From an archaeon (lineage in GTDB: Archaea; AGJL01; Methanococci; Methanococcales; Methanocaldococcaceae), in NCBI GenBank assembly GCA_024278985.1, contig JAJRSC010000016.1, forward strand, positions 1-58,410: DNA of 58,410 nt, read 5' to 3'. Shown piece by piece: positions 10,206 through 18,643 of this stretch. Under the pieces are notes generated by a model. That model worked only from the letters and a program-made list of their open reading frames with translations. It was not told the DNA's origin and did no database searches. A program made the translations under genes and the position numbers. Within the stretch, counting starts at the first letter, position 1, and each line of letters starts with the position of its first letter.

Positions 10206-10982
10206 TTGGAGGATGTTTTAAAAATGGATGATTGGAGAGCATATAAAATTTCCCATACTGTTGAAATTAATGGAGATATTGAAAAAACAAAAACCTTAAT
10301 AATAGAGTTTGAAAAAAGAAGAAAAGTTTTATCAACAAGAGAAGGTTTTAAGATAGTTAAATATGTTGGTAACCATTCAATCCCTGTACTATTTTGGGAT
10401 AAGGTTCATAATTATAAGGATTATGAAGACCATGTCTTAAAGAAAATTGGAATTAAAAAAGAGGATATTGCTTTATTATCAACTGGAGCTGATATGGATA
10501 ATTTAGCAGTTGCTAAAGAAGAATTTGATGAGTTTTATACAATTGCTTTTACAACTGCAGGAGCAAAGTATAATGCTGTTAGATTAGGAGATGAAGAAAC
10601 AGATTATATTGAAAAGGATTTCAAAACATACAAAATTGAAAATGGAAAATTAATTCCTAAAGAAGAAGTAGGAACAGTTAATATTATTTTAATAACTAAT
10701 GCAAACTTAACTGATGGAGCAATGGCAAGAGCAATTATAACTATAACTGAGGCAAAAACAAATGCTTTTCAAGAGTTGGATATAAGAAGTACTAAACATC
10801 CAGAACTTCAAGCTACAGGGACAGGAACTGATAATATTATTATTGTTAAAGGTTTTGGTAGATGTGTTAATTATACTGGAGGACATACAAAGATTGGTGA
10901 AATGATAGCGAAATGTGTTAAAAAATCCGTTATAGAGGCATTAATAAAGCAAGACAATATAAAAATTAATAAAAATTTTTAA
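10206..10982 (+). CDS. cbiZ: Adenosylcobinamide amidohydrolase
   Basis: About 258 residues. CbiZ cleaves the aminopropanol side chain of adenosylcobinamide or pseudo-cobalamin to give adenosylcobyric acid, the archaeal route for salvaging and remodelling foreign corrinoids. Diagnostic blocks are present: LLSTGADMDNLAVA, the TDGAMARAIITITEAKTNAFQ region, QATGTGTDN and the C-terminal G-G-H-T-K-I-G-E. I choose TTG at 10206, five bases after AGGTGA; a GTG at 10197 overlaps that site and an ATG at 10224 lies further inside. It closes the cobN gene group and is the clearest evidence that the locus concerns corrinoids. Confidence 0.9.
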   Translation: MEDVLKMDDWRAYKISHTVEINGDIEKTKTLIIEFEKRRKVLSTREGFKIVKYVGNHSIPVLFWDKVHNYKDYEDHVLKKIGIKKEDIALLSTGADMDNLAVAKEEFDEFYTIAFTTAGAKYNAVRLGDEETDYIEKDFKTYKIENGKLIPKEEVGTVNIILITNANLTDGAMARAIITITEAKTNAFQELDIRSTKHPELQATGTGTDNIIIVKGFGRCVNYTGGHTKIGEMIAKCVKKSVIEALIKQDNIKINKNF

Positions 10983-11175
10983 TTAAATAATAATGTAATA
11001 TAGCAAATATTTAAGTGATAAAATATAATTATAAAAATTATTAAGTAAGTTTATCATTTTATTCATTATGTATTAAGATAAAAAATAGTAAATAATATAT
11101 ACTATTTTTTTAATTATTTTTAAGTTATAATAAATATTTTTAATAATAATAAAATAACATTTAATAGGGGTAAGT

Positions 11176-11712
11176 ATGAAAAAAAAATTAATTCTATTGT
11201 TAGTTCTTATGTTTCAAATATGTTTTGCAGTTGATATATCAGTAAATGCTCCTTCAAAAGTTCAGCAAGGAGAAATTTTTACATTAGAAGTTTATGCTAA
11301 AAATGTATCAAATTGTGGAGGATTTGAATGTGATTTATATGTTTCAAATAATTTAAAAATATTAAATGTTACATCCTACAATGTTGGAGCAGATTACAAT
11401 TTAACAATAAATAAAAATAGTTTTGCAGCAATACAGTATGCTTTTTTGACAAATCCAAAGAATGAGGACTTTAAAGTTGGAGAATTTAAAATAAAAGCTC
11501 TAAAGAGTGGCAATGCAACAATAGTAGTTAAAGCTGTTGCCTCAGATAGTGAAGGAAATGCAATTAAAATTCCAGAGAAAGTTATAAATCTTAAAGTTGA
11601 AAGTAATCAAGTAAATGAAGAAAAAAAAGAAACAGGTTTTTCTTTTAATATTGTAGTGGTTATATTTGCAATTATTTTAGTTGGTATATTGATATATATG
11701 ATTAGAAAGTGA
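11176..11712 (+). CDS. Membrane-anchored single cohesin-domain protein
   Basis: 178 residues: signal peptide 1-19 (cleavage near C-F-A/V-D), one cohesin-like domain at about 20-145 (V-Q-Q-G-E-I-F-T-L-E-V ... G-G-F-E-C-D-L-Y ... V-G-E-F-K-I-K-A), a short charged linker, and a C-terminal transmembrane helix at about 156-175 ending in I-R-K. This arrangement shows the cohesin outside the cell, held by the helix. First of three such genes with gaps of 6 and 15 bp, so one operon. It is the simplest candidate receptor for the dockerin protein at 2663-4036; that pairing is inferred. Confidence 0.8.
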   Translation: MKKKLILLLVLMFQICFAVDISVNAPSKVQQGEIFTLEVYAKNVSNCGGFECDLYVSNNLKILNVTSYNVGADYNLTINKNSFAAIQYAFLTNPKNEDFKVGEFKIKALKSGNATIVVKAVASDSEGNAIKIPEKVINLKVESNQVNEEKKETGFSFNIVVVIFAIILVGILIYMIRK

Positions 11713-11718
11713 TTAACT

Positions 11719-12555
11719 ATGTATAGATATATAATTTATTTTTTAATTCCAATGTTTATATTGTTAAATGTTGTTTATAGTGAAGATATCTATGTTAGAT
11801 TAATTCCTGAAGAAGTAGTATCTGAAGGAAATATAATTAAATTTAATATATCTATTGAGAACATTCCAAAGGTCGGTGATATTAAATATTATGATGGGAC
11901 GGAGGATGGAGGTTGTAAAGGAGTTGATATTTATATTAACTATTCTCCTGATTATTTAAAACCTTATGGGTTTAACTGGAGTGATATTTGTAAAAATGAA
12001 AAAATAAAATCATACGAATTTAAAAATGGTACATTTGTATTAAGTATCTTATTTAATAAACCTATTGAAGAAAATTTCTACATTGGGGAAATTATGTTTA
12101 TTCCTACTAAAAAAGGTGAGACATATGTTAATATATCTGGAGTTATTAGTTCAGCTTTAGGAATAAAATATGATGGTATTCAAGACTATTATGATTATTA
12201 TACAAAAACATTTAAAAAGTATCCTAAAACCAAATTTTTTGGAGCAAAGGTTATTATAAAAGAAATTAATGAGACTAATTTAACAAATACAAGTTTAAAA
12301 CTAAGTGAAACTATAGAAGAGAAAAATTTTGAGAATATCAAATCAACATCAACTTCTAACATAATTAATAGAATCTATATAAATCCACAAGTAAGAAAAC
12401 CAGAAGTTATTGTTAAAGAAATAAATATAACTGAGTATAGGCCAATAGTAAAAATAATTGTAAATAAAAAAAATGATTATGACATATCAAATTTATTTTT
12501 TGGAATAATTTTAGGAATTATATTTGGATTTATTTTTTCAAAATTTAAGAAATAA
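11719..12555 (+). CDS. Membrane-anchored cohesin-like surface protein
   Basis: 278 residues. Signal peptide 1-21, a cohesin-like region at about 22-175 (opening D-I-Y-V-R-L-I-P-E-E-V-V-S-E-G, later Y-I-G-E-I-M-F-I-P), a Thr/Ser/Asn-rich linker, and a C-terminal transmembrane helix near 256-274 followed by Lys/Phe residues. It is 6 bp downstream of the previous cohesin gene. The cohesin match is weaker than in its neighbours, and the insertion near residues 52-75 containing two cysteines is unusual. Role as scaffold or receptor is inferred. Confidence 0.7.
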   Translation: MYRYIIYFLIPMFILLNVVYSEDIYVRLIPEEVVSEGNIIKFNISIENIPKVGDIKYYDGTEDGGCKGVDIYINYSPDYLKPYGFNWSDICKNEKIKSYEFKNGTFVLSILFNKPIEENFYIGEIMFIPTKKGETYVNISGVISSALGIKYDGIQDYYDYYTKTFKKYPKTKFFGAKVIIKEINETNLTNTSLKLSETIEEKNFENIKSTSTSNIINRIYINPQVRKPEVIVKEINITEYRPIVKIIVNKKNDYDISNLFFGIILGIIFGFIFSKFKK

Positions 12556-12570
12556 AATTAGGGATAATTA

Positions 12571-14604
12571 ATGAAATTAAAGATAAAAGTAAAGATTTTA
12601 ATATTAATTTTATTTTTAGTATTACAAATAAATTTTGGAATTAATGTTTTATTAATTCCCAATAATATCAGTGTAAAAGAATATGATTCTTTTAATATAA
12701 CATTAATTGTAAATACTAACGAACAATTAGGAGGATTTGAGGATATTATTTATATTCCTGATGGGTTAAATATAACTAAAGATGATATCATTTTAAGTGA
12801 TACTGCTAATAGTGCAAATCTTAAGGATGTCTCTATAGAAAATGGTAAAATAGATATTAGTTTAGTATGGTTTAATAATTATCCATCTGGAAACTTTACT
12901 ATTGCAACACTTAAATTTAAAACATTAAATAATGGGACATATAAAATAATTCAAAGTCCTACTTTATCAGATACAAATGGTAATGAAATAAAAAATGTAT
13001 CCTATAATTCAGTTGTAGTAAATATTATTGGGTTAAATTCAACTATTGTAGATATAATTCCTATAAATCCAACAATAAATAATAGTTTTGATGTTCTTGT
13101 TTCAATAAAAAATGCAAAAGAAAATATTTACAATATTAGTGGAAGTATCTACTATCCAAATTTAAAAATTGTAAATTTAGATTTTTATTATTTTGAGGAT
13201 AATATTACTAATGTTAATTTGTGGTATAATAATGATAGTTTAAGTTTTTTTGTTAAATTAAATACCTCAAAAGATATATTTAACTTAATGAAATTAACAT
13301 TTTTTACAAGTAAAGAAGGTAGTTATATTATTAACGCAACTATAAAAATAAATGGAAAAAATGTAATTGTAAATCCTGCATGTTTTACACTTGGAAATAT
13401 AACTGTTGAAAAATATGTAGGTTTTCCAATAAACGAAAAAAATATTTCTTATGGAGATAGTGGATTTATATATATTAAGGCAGAAAATATTGATTCGAAT
13501 ATATCAGAAATTAGAGGGAATATATCATATAACTCAACATTATTGAATGTTAGTGATATATCTACAAGTTTACAAACTCTTGAAAAAAATTTGTCTATTA
13601 AAAATAATACTATTAATTTTTATATTAAAATAAATGGAAGTGTAAGTAATAATTTTAATATATTATCTTTTTGGATAAGACCACTTATAAATAGGAATAT
13701 AACAACAGAACTTAAGATTTTAAATATATCTTTATTAGATATAAATGGAAGTAATGTAAATGTTCCAGTAAAGGATAGTTTAATTATCCATATAATTCCC
13801 AAAAATCTTACAGAAAATATTTCAAATATAAATAATACACCACCAAAGGTATATTTCGTATTTGAAGTTATTGACGATTATACTGTGAAATTTTATTCTT
13901 TATGTTATGATAAAGAAAATAATACTCTGTACTATTATTGGAATTTTGGAGATAACACTACATCAACAGATATAAATCCAACTCATACATATAAAAAAGA
14001 TGGACTTTATATTGTTAAGTTATATGTTAATGACTCATTTGGAGCTATTGGATATGATGAATGTTTAATTAATATAAAAAAATTAAATCCAATAAATATT
14101 ACACTTAGCAACACTACAATATATCCAACTAATCATAACATAACAATATATTGTAATATAACTTTAAAAAATCCTTTTTCTAAAAGGATTTATGGAGATA
14201 TTCAGTTTTTAGATTATGCTAATTATAAACCAAACAAAACATGTATAACTTTTGAATTATTACCTAATGAAACAAAAGTATTTTCAGTTCCTATAAATAT
14301 CTCAGGTCCTACAGAGATAAAGGGATATGTTGAATATTATATTCCAAATAAAAGAGTAATTAAATATGTTTGGAATTTTAAAAAAGATATTAATGTCTTA
14401 AAGATAAATAAGATAAGTTATAGAGATTACTATTATAATATTTCACTTAACCAATCAAAAGTTATTATAAAAATTAATAAAATTTTAAAAAATTATACTA
14501 TTACAAAAAATATAGATATTGAAAATAATAATCTAAGTATTTTAATGTATTTAATAGGGTTTTTAATTGGCTTTTTAATAATTTATAAAAAGAAAAAATT
14601 TTAA
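12571..14604 (+). CDS. Membrane-anchored multi-cohesin protein with PKD domain
   Basis: 677 residues. Signal peptide 1-23; cohesin-like regions at about 24-150, 155-280 and 285-412; a PKD domain at about 424-506 (Y-Y-W-N-F-G-D-N-T ... P-T-H-T-Y ... G-L-Y-I-V-K-L-Y-V); a beta domain to about 600; and a C-terminal helix at about 655-672 followed by K-K-K-K-F. Rich in N-x-S/T sites. The first cohesin closely resembles the first cohesin of the protein at 1-2552. Several cohesins in one chain would let it hold several dockerin partners, as in a scaffoldin. Last gene of the cohesin operon. Confidence 0.8.
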   Translation: MKLKIKVKILILILFLVLQINFGINVLLIPNNISVKEYDSFNITLIVNTNEQLGGFEDIIYIPDGLNITKDDIILSDTANSANLKDVSIENGKIDISLVWFNNYPSGNFTIATLKFKTLNNGTYKIIQSPTLSDTNGNEIKNVSYNSVVVNIIGLNSTIVDIIPINPTINNSFDVLVSIKNAKENIYNISGSIYYPNLKIVNLDFYYFEDNITNVNLWYNNDSLSFFVKLNTSKDIFNLMKLTFFTSKEGSYIINATIKINGKNVIVNPACFTLGNITVEKYVGFPINEKNISYGDSGFIYIKAENIDSNISEIRGNISYNSTLLNVSDISTSLQTLEKNLSIKNNTINFYIKINGSVSNNFNILSFWIRPLINRNITTELKILNISLLDINGSNVNVPVKDSLIIHIIPKNLTENISNINNTPPKVYFVFEVIDDYTVKFYSLCYDKENNTLYYYWNFGDNTTSTDINPTHTYKKDGLYIVKLYVNDSFGAIGYDECLINIKKLNPINITLSNTTIYPTNHNITIYCNITLKNPFSKRIYGDIQFLDYANYKPNKTCITFELLPNETKVFSVPINISGPTEIKGYVEYYIPNKRVIKYVWNFKKDINVLKINKISYRDYYYNISLNQSKVIIKINKILKNYTITKNIDIENNNLSILMYLIGFLIGFLIIYKKKKF

Positions 14605-14660
14605 TTAACTGACTTTTTCCACCATTTTTATTTTCATAATACTGATAATAATATTAATTA

Positions 14661-14684
14661 TCTGATAGTGTGAATCGAAATTAT
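14661..14684 (+). repeat. 22-bp sequence shared with the transposase remnant at 49074-49095
   Basis: CTGATAGTGTGAATCGAAAT and the following bases match 21 of 22 positions of the minus strand at 49074-49095, which lies at the edge of a decayed transposase frame. The 169-bp gap here (14605-14773) between two convergent genes holds no gene; it is probably a small insertion-sequence relic. Confidence 0.4.
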
Positions 14685-14773
14685 AGATTATAAAACCAAA
14701 AAATAAAATAGCATCAAGATGAAATACGTAAATAAAAAACGATAATCAACATAATAATATGAGCAAAAATTTT

Positions 14774-15826
14774 TTATTTTTTATCTAAATTTTCTGAATA
14801 TATTGTCCATAATGCTATTAATGCTGCAGGTATTGCATGCTCTGTTGCAAAGGTCATTTTAGGGGATAAGTCTATAATATAATCTGCAAATCTAAATAAA
14901 CCCCTTGGTATTCCTTCTCTTGACCCACAGAAAATAATAATTTCTCTCTTACCCTTTAAATCTTTAGATAATTTATCTTTAATTTTCCCTAATTCTTCCC
15001 CTTTTGGGTCAGTTATTATTAATAATCTGTTTTTTCTTCTTTTATCTCTAATAACTTGATATAAATCCTGAACACTTACCTTAACCTTTCTAATATCAAA
15101 AGGATATGCTCTTTTTTGTATTTCATACCTTGAATTTTGTCCTATTTTAACACCTTTTATAAACTCCTCTAATTCATAAGCATCTACTTTTTCTTTTGGA
15201 GCAATTATCAACTCCTTAATTTCAAATGCTTGGGCACTTCTTCCAATAGCTTCCCCAAATTTTCTACAAACCTTTTTTTCTCCTAAATATGGAAGTTGAA
15301 CAACTATAACTCTCCTAAATAACTTTCTGGCATTCTCTTTTTCCTCAGAGTATTTTTTATTTTTAAACTCATCCTTTCCTTCAATGCAAATATATGCCTT
15401 ATCTTTAAAAATCTCCACATAAACAACCTTATCAGGATTATTTAAATCTACTTTAGCATTTGTTAAATCTTTTATCTTAGCCCCTAAAACCTTGTTTATA
15501 TCTATTGAATTATAGTCCTTTTCTCCTCTTTTTATTGTTTCAACTGCATATTTATCATTTTCATTAATATAATCTTTTATTTTTTCAGCCATATTAACAA
15601 TGGAATCAAAGTCAGCAGATGTTTCAAAATCTACCTTTAAAACTCTCTCAACTTCTGGGATACTTAATATTTTATCTCTTATATCTTTACTACTTTCAAC
15701 TATAACAACACCATGAAAACCATCTGGAGAAGGAATTGCTTTAAACTCATCTTTAACTAATGTTTTTAAATGATTTATAACTATATTTTCAAATCCCTTT
15801 TGTGTTTTTATTATAAACTTTATCAT
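14774..15826 (-). CDS. THUMP-domain RNA-binding protein with SPOUT-like C-terminal half
   Basis: 350 residues. The ATG at 15826 is chosen because GGTGA lies just upstream; an ATG 12 bases earlier overlaps that site. The N-terminal ~150 residues have the THUMP pattern (F-I-I-K-T-Q-K-G-F-E; I-P-E-V-E-R-V; A-V-E-T-I-K-R-G). The C-terminal part (I-I-F-C-G-S-R-E-G-I-P-R-G at ~300, then F-A-T-E-H-A-I-P-A-A-L) resembles SPOUT/DUF knotted-fold methyltransferases of the COG1818 type. Probably acts on tRNA or rRNA; target unknown. The start lies inside the end of the upstream polymerase-like gene, so the two are translationally linked. Confidence 0.65.
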   Translation of the reverse strand: MIKFIIKTQKGFENIVINHLKTLVKDEFKAIPSPDGFHGVVIVESSKDIRDKILSIPEVERVLKVDFETSADFDSIVNMAEKIKDYINENDKYAVETIKRGEKDYNSIDINKVLGAKIKDLTNAKVDLNNPDKVVYVEIFKDKAYICIEGKDEFKNKKYSEEKENARKLFRRVIVVQLPYLGEKKVCRKFGEAIGRSAQAFEIKELIIAPKEKVDAYELEEFIKGVKIGQNSRYEIQKRAYPFDIRKVKVSVQDLYQVIRDKRRKNRLLIITDPKGEELGKIKDKLSKDLKGKREIIIFCGSREGIPRGLFRFADYIIDLSPKMTFATEHAIPAALIALWTIYSENLDKK

Positions 15827-16913
15827 CAATCTCACCATTTGCTGTTAGCATTAATATTAACACTACCAAAAAACCAAAATTTATACCAATTTCACAATAT
15901 CCTAATAATAAAGCAGAGTATATTGCATAAATTTTTCTATCTCCTTCATACAATATTTTAGATGCTAAGCCTATTAAAAAAGCTATAACCACTCCAAAAA
16001 GATTAAAATCCATATAGACTGTTCCAAACATTGTAGTTGTATAATTAACATTTTTATTAAATAATAACTCTCCTATTAATCTTTCACCATTAGGGGTAAA
16101 TAATATTTTACCATATGTTATAATCCCACTTTCAACTATTTTTTTAAAAACATATAAATCAAAATATGCTCTATAAGATAAAAATTCATAAAAATTTATC
16201 TTCCAATTTTGAGGAGAAAAATAAACAATAGTCCAACCCATAATATTAAGAACAATAAATAATAAGATAATATAAATAAAAAGATTTCTCTTAATTTTTT
16301 TATAGACAATATAACTAACAACTAACAATAATATTCCAACTTTATAACCCATAAGGGTTAAAAGTATAAATGATATTATAACCCTATATTTACTCTCTAA
16401 ACTACCATATATTAAACCACCCATAGATATTAATCTTAATGGTTCTGTATTAATGGCCATTCTTACATTGTAGTCAAAAAGAGGAATTGCATGATATTTA
16501 ATAATTAATAATATAAAGGACATTAAACCAATATAAAACATAAAATCTGTGAATATTTTTTTGTCCCTTAGTTTTTTATATAATTTAATAACTACAAATA
16601 AAAATATTAAATAAATCAAAGATAAAAATATTGAGTTTGTAGAATAATATGCCCCATAAAAAGAAAATATAAAAAGAAGTCCATATAAAATATATTTATT
16701 TATTTTAATATTTTTAATTATAAAAAAAGGTAAAGTAAAACTTAAAATAAAGATACTTACAATAATAAATAGTTTTAATATAGTTAAATATACTAACCTA
16801 TAATAATATGGGACTGCTAATAAAAATATTGCCAAATATCCAAAAATAACAATAATATAAGGAGAAAAAATATCTATTTCTTTAATTTTTTCCTTAATAA
16901 GATTATTAAACAT
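15789..16913 (-). CDS. Polytopic membrane protein, oligosaccharide repeat-unit polymerase-like (copy B)
   Basis: 374 residues, about ten or more transmembrane segments separated by short loops, and one larger outside loop at ~225-310 (Y-G-K-I-L-F-T-P-N-G-E-R-L-I-G-E-L-L-F). This hydropathy and the final V-Y-M-D-F-N-L-F-G segment resemble Wzy/O-antigen polymerases of the archaeal repeat-unit family. It starts 40 bases inside the end of copy A and its own end overlaps the THUMP gene by 38 bases. A role in polymerising a surface glycan is probable but rests on topology more than on motifs. Confidence 0.6.
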   Translation of the reverse strand: MFNNLIKEKIKEIDIFSPYIIVIFGYLAIFLLAVPYYYRLVYLTILKLFIIVSIFILSFTLPFFIIKNIKINKYILYGLLFIFSFYGAYYSTNSIFLSLIYLIFLFVVIKLYKKLRDKKIFTDFMFYIGLMSFILLIIKYHAIPLFDYNVRMAINTEPLRLISMGGLIYGSLESKYRVIISFILLTLMGYKVGILLLVVSYIVYKKIKRNLFIYIILLFIVLNIMGWTIVYFSPQNWKINFYEFLSYRAYFDLYVFKKIVESGIITYGKILFTPNGERLIGELLFNKNVNYTTTMFGTVYMDFNLFGVVIAFLIGLASKILYEGDRKIYAIYSALLLGYCEIGINFGFLVVLILMLTANGEIDDKVYNKNTKGI

Positions 16914-17890
16914 AGTATCATCCCAACAATATAGTAAAGAATAACATCAAAATCTAATATTCCACTTTCTATACCTACCAAAGTATAGCCCATTAATACA
17001 CAATACAATCCTAAATATACTCCTTTTAATTCTTTAGCCAATTTATAAAAATATCCTAAAAATATTCCTAAAATCCCAAAATATGATATTATTCCTATAG
17101 TTCCATAATCTGCTACAACAGCCCCAACACATGTTGGTGTTATTGAAACTCCACTAACTCCTAATAAATGAGCAATATAATTTCTTGGCCCTGGAGATAA
17201 ACCTAAATAAGAAAATATCCCTGCATATAAAAGATAACCATTTAATTGTCCATTGAAGTAGTTAAAAAGAATATCATAAACAGACATTGTTAAGGATATT
17301 CTTGATGTAATTGGATTTCCAGAGACACCTAAAACTAACAATCTGAGAAAAGATAACAATACTATTATCCCAAAAACTATAACAAAAAGGAGATATATCT
17401 CTTTCTTACTTAACTGATTTTTATAATATAATACAAAAATTGATGCTATTAATAAAACTAAAACTGTTGTTCTATATCCTAAAAGCATCACAAAAATAGA
17501 AAATATTATTGTGTATATAATAGCTTTCTTTTTCTCAATATTTGAAGATGCTAAAACTATTGGCCACCCAAGAATAAAAAATCTTGCTAAAACTGTTAAA
17601 TAAACGGATAAAAATTTTCTTGATAATGGATTAAATAGAGGGATATCTCTAACCCATAATAAATCCAATATTGTAGATATAAATCCTATAATCATTAAAA
17701 TTAATCCTATTTTATAATGTAAAGAATAATTAACCTTTAGTTCAACATTGTCATAAAGTTTTTTTCCAACATTATAAGATAGATAAAATATTATTCCTGC
17801 TAATAAAAAAAATATTCCTGAATAAAAAGATACATTTGAGAAAATAATATATATACATGTTAATATTAAAAATATTTGATTTAATTCCAT
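16874..17890 (-). CDS. Polytopic membrane protein, oligosaccharide repeat-unit polymerase-like (copy A)
   Basis: 338 residues and about ten hydrophobic segments. Motifs typical of the repeat-unit polymerase family are visible: G-Y-R-T-T-V-L-V-L at ~140, an outside loop with S-Y-L-G-L-S-P-G-P-R-N-Y at ~228-240 and T-P-T-C-V-G-A-V-V-A-D-Y-G-T-I-G near 255-270. GTGA precedes the ATG. It follows the broken DUF4330-like gene by 6 bp and overlaps copy B by 40 bases. A surface polysaccharide or N-glycan assembly role is inferred. Confidence 0.65.
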   Translation of the reverse strand: MELNQIFLILTCIYIIFSNVSFYSGIFFLLAGIIFYLSYNVGKKLYDNVELKVNYSLHYKIGLILMIIGFISTILDLLWVRDIPLFNPLSRKFLSVYLTVLARFFILGWPIVLASSNIEKKKAIIYTIIFSIFVMLLGYRTTVLVLLIASIFVLYYKNQLSKKEIYLLFVIVFGIIVLLSFLRLLVLGVSGNPITSRISLTMSVYDILFNYFNGQLNGYLLYAGIFSYLGLSPGPRNYIAHLLGVSGVSITPTCVGAVVADYGTIGIISYFGILGIFLGYFYKLAKELKGVYLGLYCVLMGYTLVGIESGILDFDVILYYIVGMILCLIILLRKKLKK

Positions 17891-17896
17891 AAAGTT

Positions 17897-18199
17897 TCAC
17901 AATGTTATAATTATCTCATTCTTAGAAATTTTAGGAATTTTATTAACAACTATATACATCTGAAGTTTTGAAGTAACTATTTTTTTTGGATTTAATAGAT
18001 AATCTAATTTTTTTAATGTATCTAAATAAATCTTATTTGATAGTATAACTCCCCCATCTACAAAATTTAAATATAATCCTAAATCTATATCTAACGAAAG
18101 ATTATTCTTTATAGCTACTATTTCAGTAGGGGTATATGTTTTACTATCCACTCCAATATCTCCACTTAAATAAACAGTGGTTATATTATATTCTTTATA
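17897..18199 (-). pseudogene. Downstream half of a gene split by an in-frame TAA
   Basis: The frame continues directly from the gene at 18200-18637 after its TAA (18200-18202) with Y-K-E-Y-N-I-T-T-V-Y-L-S-G-D-I-G, and runs to a TAA at 17897. The only usable internal start is GTG at 18151, giving 84 residues, with no good ribosome site. The reading frame, spacing and absence of any gap suggest that the two pieces were one protein of about 245 residues. Alternatively the downstream piece is expressed separately from the GTG. Confidence 0.55.
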
Positions 18200-18637
18200 T
18201 TAAGAAAGATAAGAATCTAATTTTTTATACAACTCAGTGAAATTTTTTGTTTTAATTGGGTTAAGATTTTTTAAAATAATGGCATTACCAACAGGAATTA
18301 AAATTATTTTTTCAGCTCTTATATCCTCCTTATAAGCTAATCTACCTCCTATAGTTACTGTTTCGTTATTGTATATTCCATATAACCTTCCACCAATGGC
18401 CTTATAAATTATAACAGTACCATTAAAATCTCTATTATGATATTTACCAACAACATAAGCCTTTAATGGAAATCCTTTATTCAATATTTGATTTGCTATC
18501 CAACTACATTTATATATTTCATCCCCACTAAATTCATATTTATCATTTTTTGGTTCAAAAAATTTATATGCCAATGCTACAGATGCAGTAATTATAGATA
18601 GAATAACTAAGATATCAATAAGCCCCAATTTTTTCAA
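18200..18637 (-). CDS. Membrane-anchored DUF4330-like protein (truncated by in-frame stop)
   Basis: 145 residues. One N-terminal transmembrane helix at about 4-24 (L-G-L-I-D-I-L-V-I-L), then a soluble outside domain with I-G-G-R-L-Y-G and L-A-Y-K-E-D-I-R-A-E. The signature G-L-I-D-I-L-V near the start recalls DUF4330. The TAA at 18200-18202 is followed by 100 further open codons in the same frame, so the product is probably shortened or restored by one base change (AAA or GAA to TAA). It starts 6 bases after dapF in the same operon. Function unknown. Confidence 0.6.
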   Translation of the reverse strand: MKKLGLIDILVILSIITASVALAYKFFEPKNDKYEFSGDEIYKCSWIANQILNKGFPLKAYVVGKYHNRDFNGTVIIYKAIGGRLYGIYNNETVTIGGRLAYKEDIRAEKIILIPVGNAIILKNLNPIKTKNFTELYKKLDSYLS

Positions 18638-18643
18638 AGCTTT

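Noticed and set aside
15789-17890. The two polymerase-like genes as halves of one broken gene
   Set aside because: Each has its own full set of membrane helices and start region, and similar total length to single polymerases.
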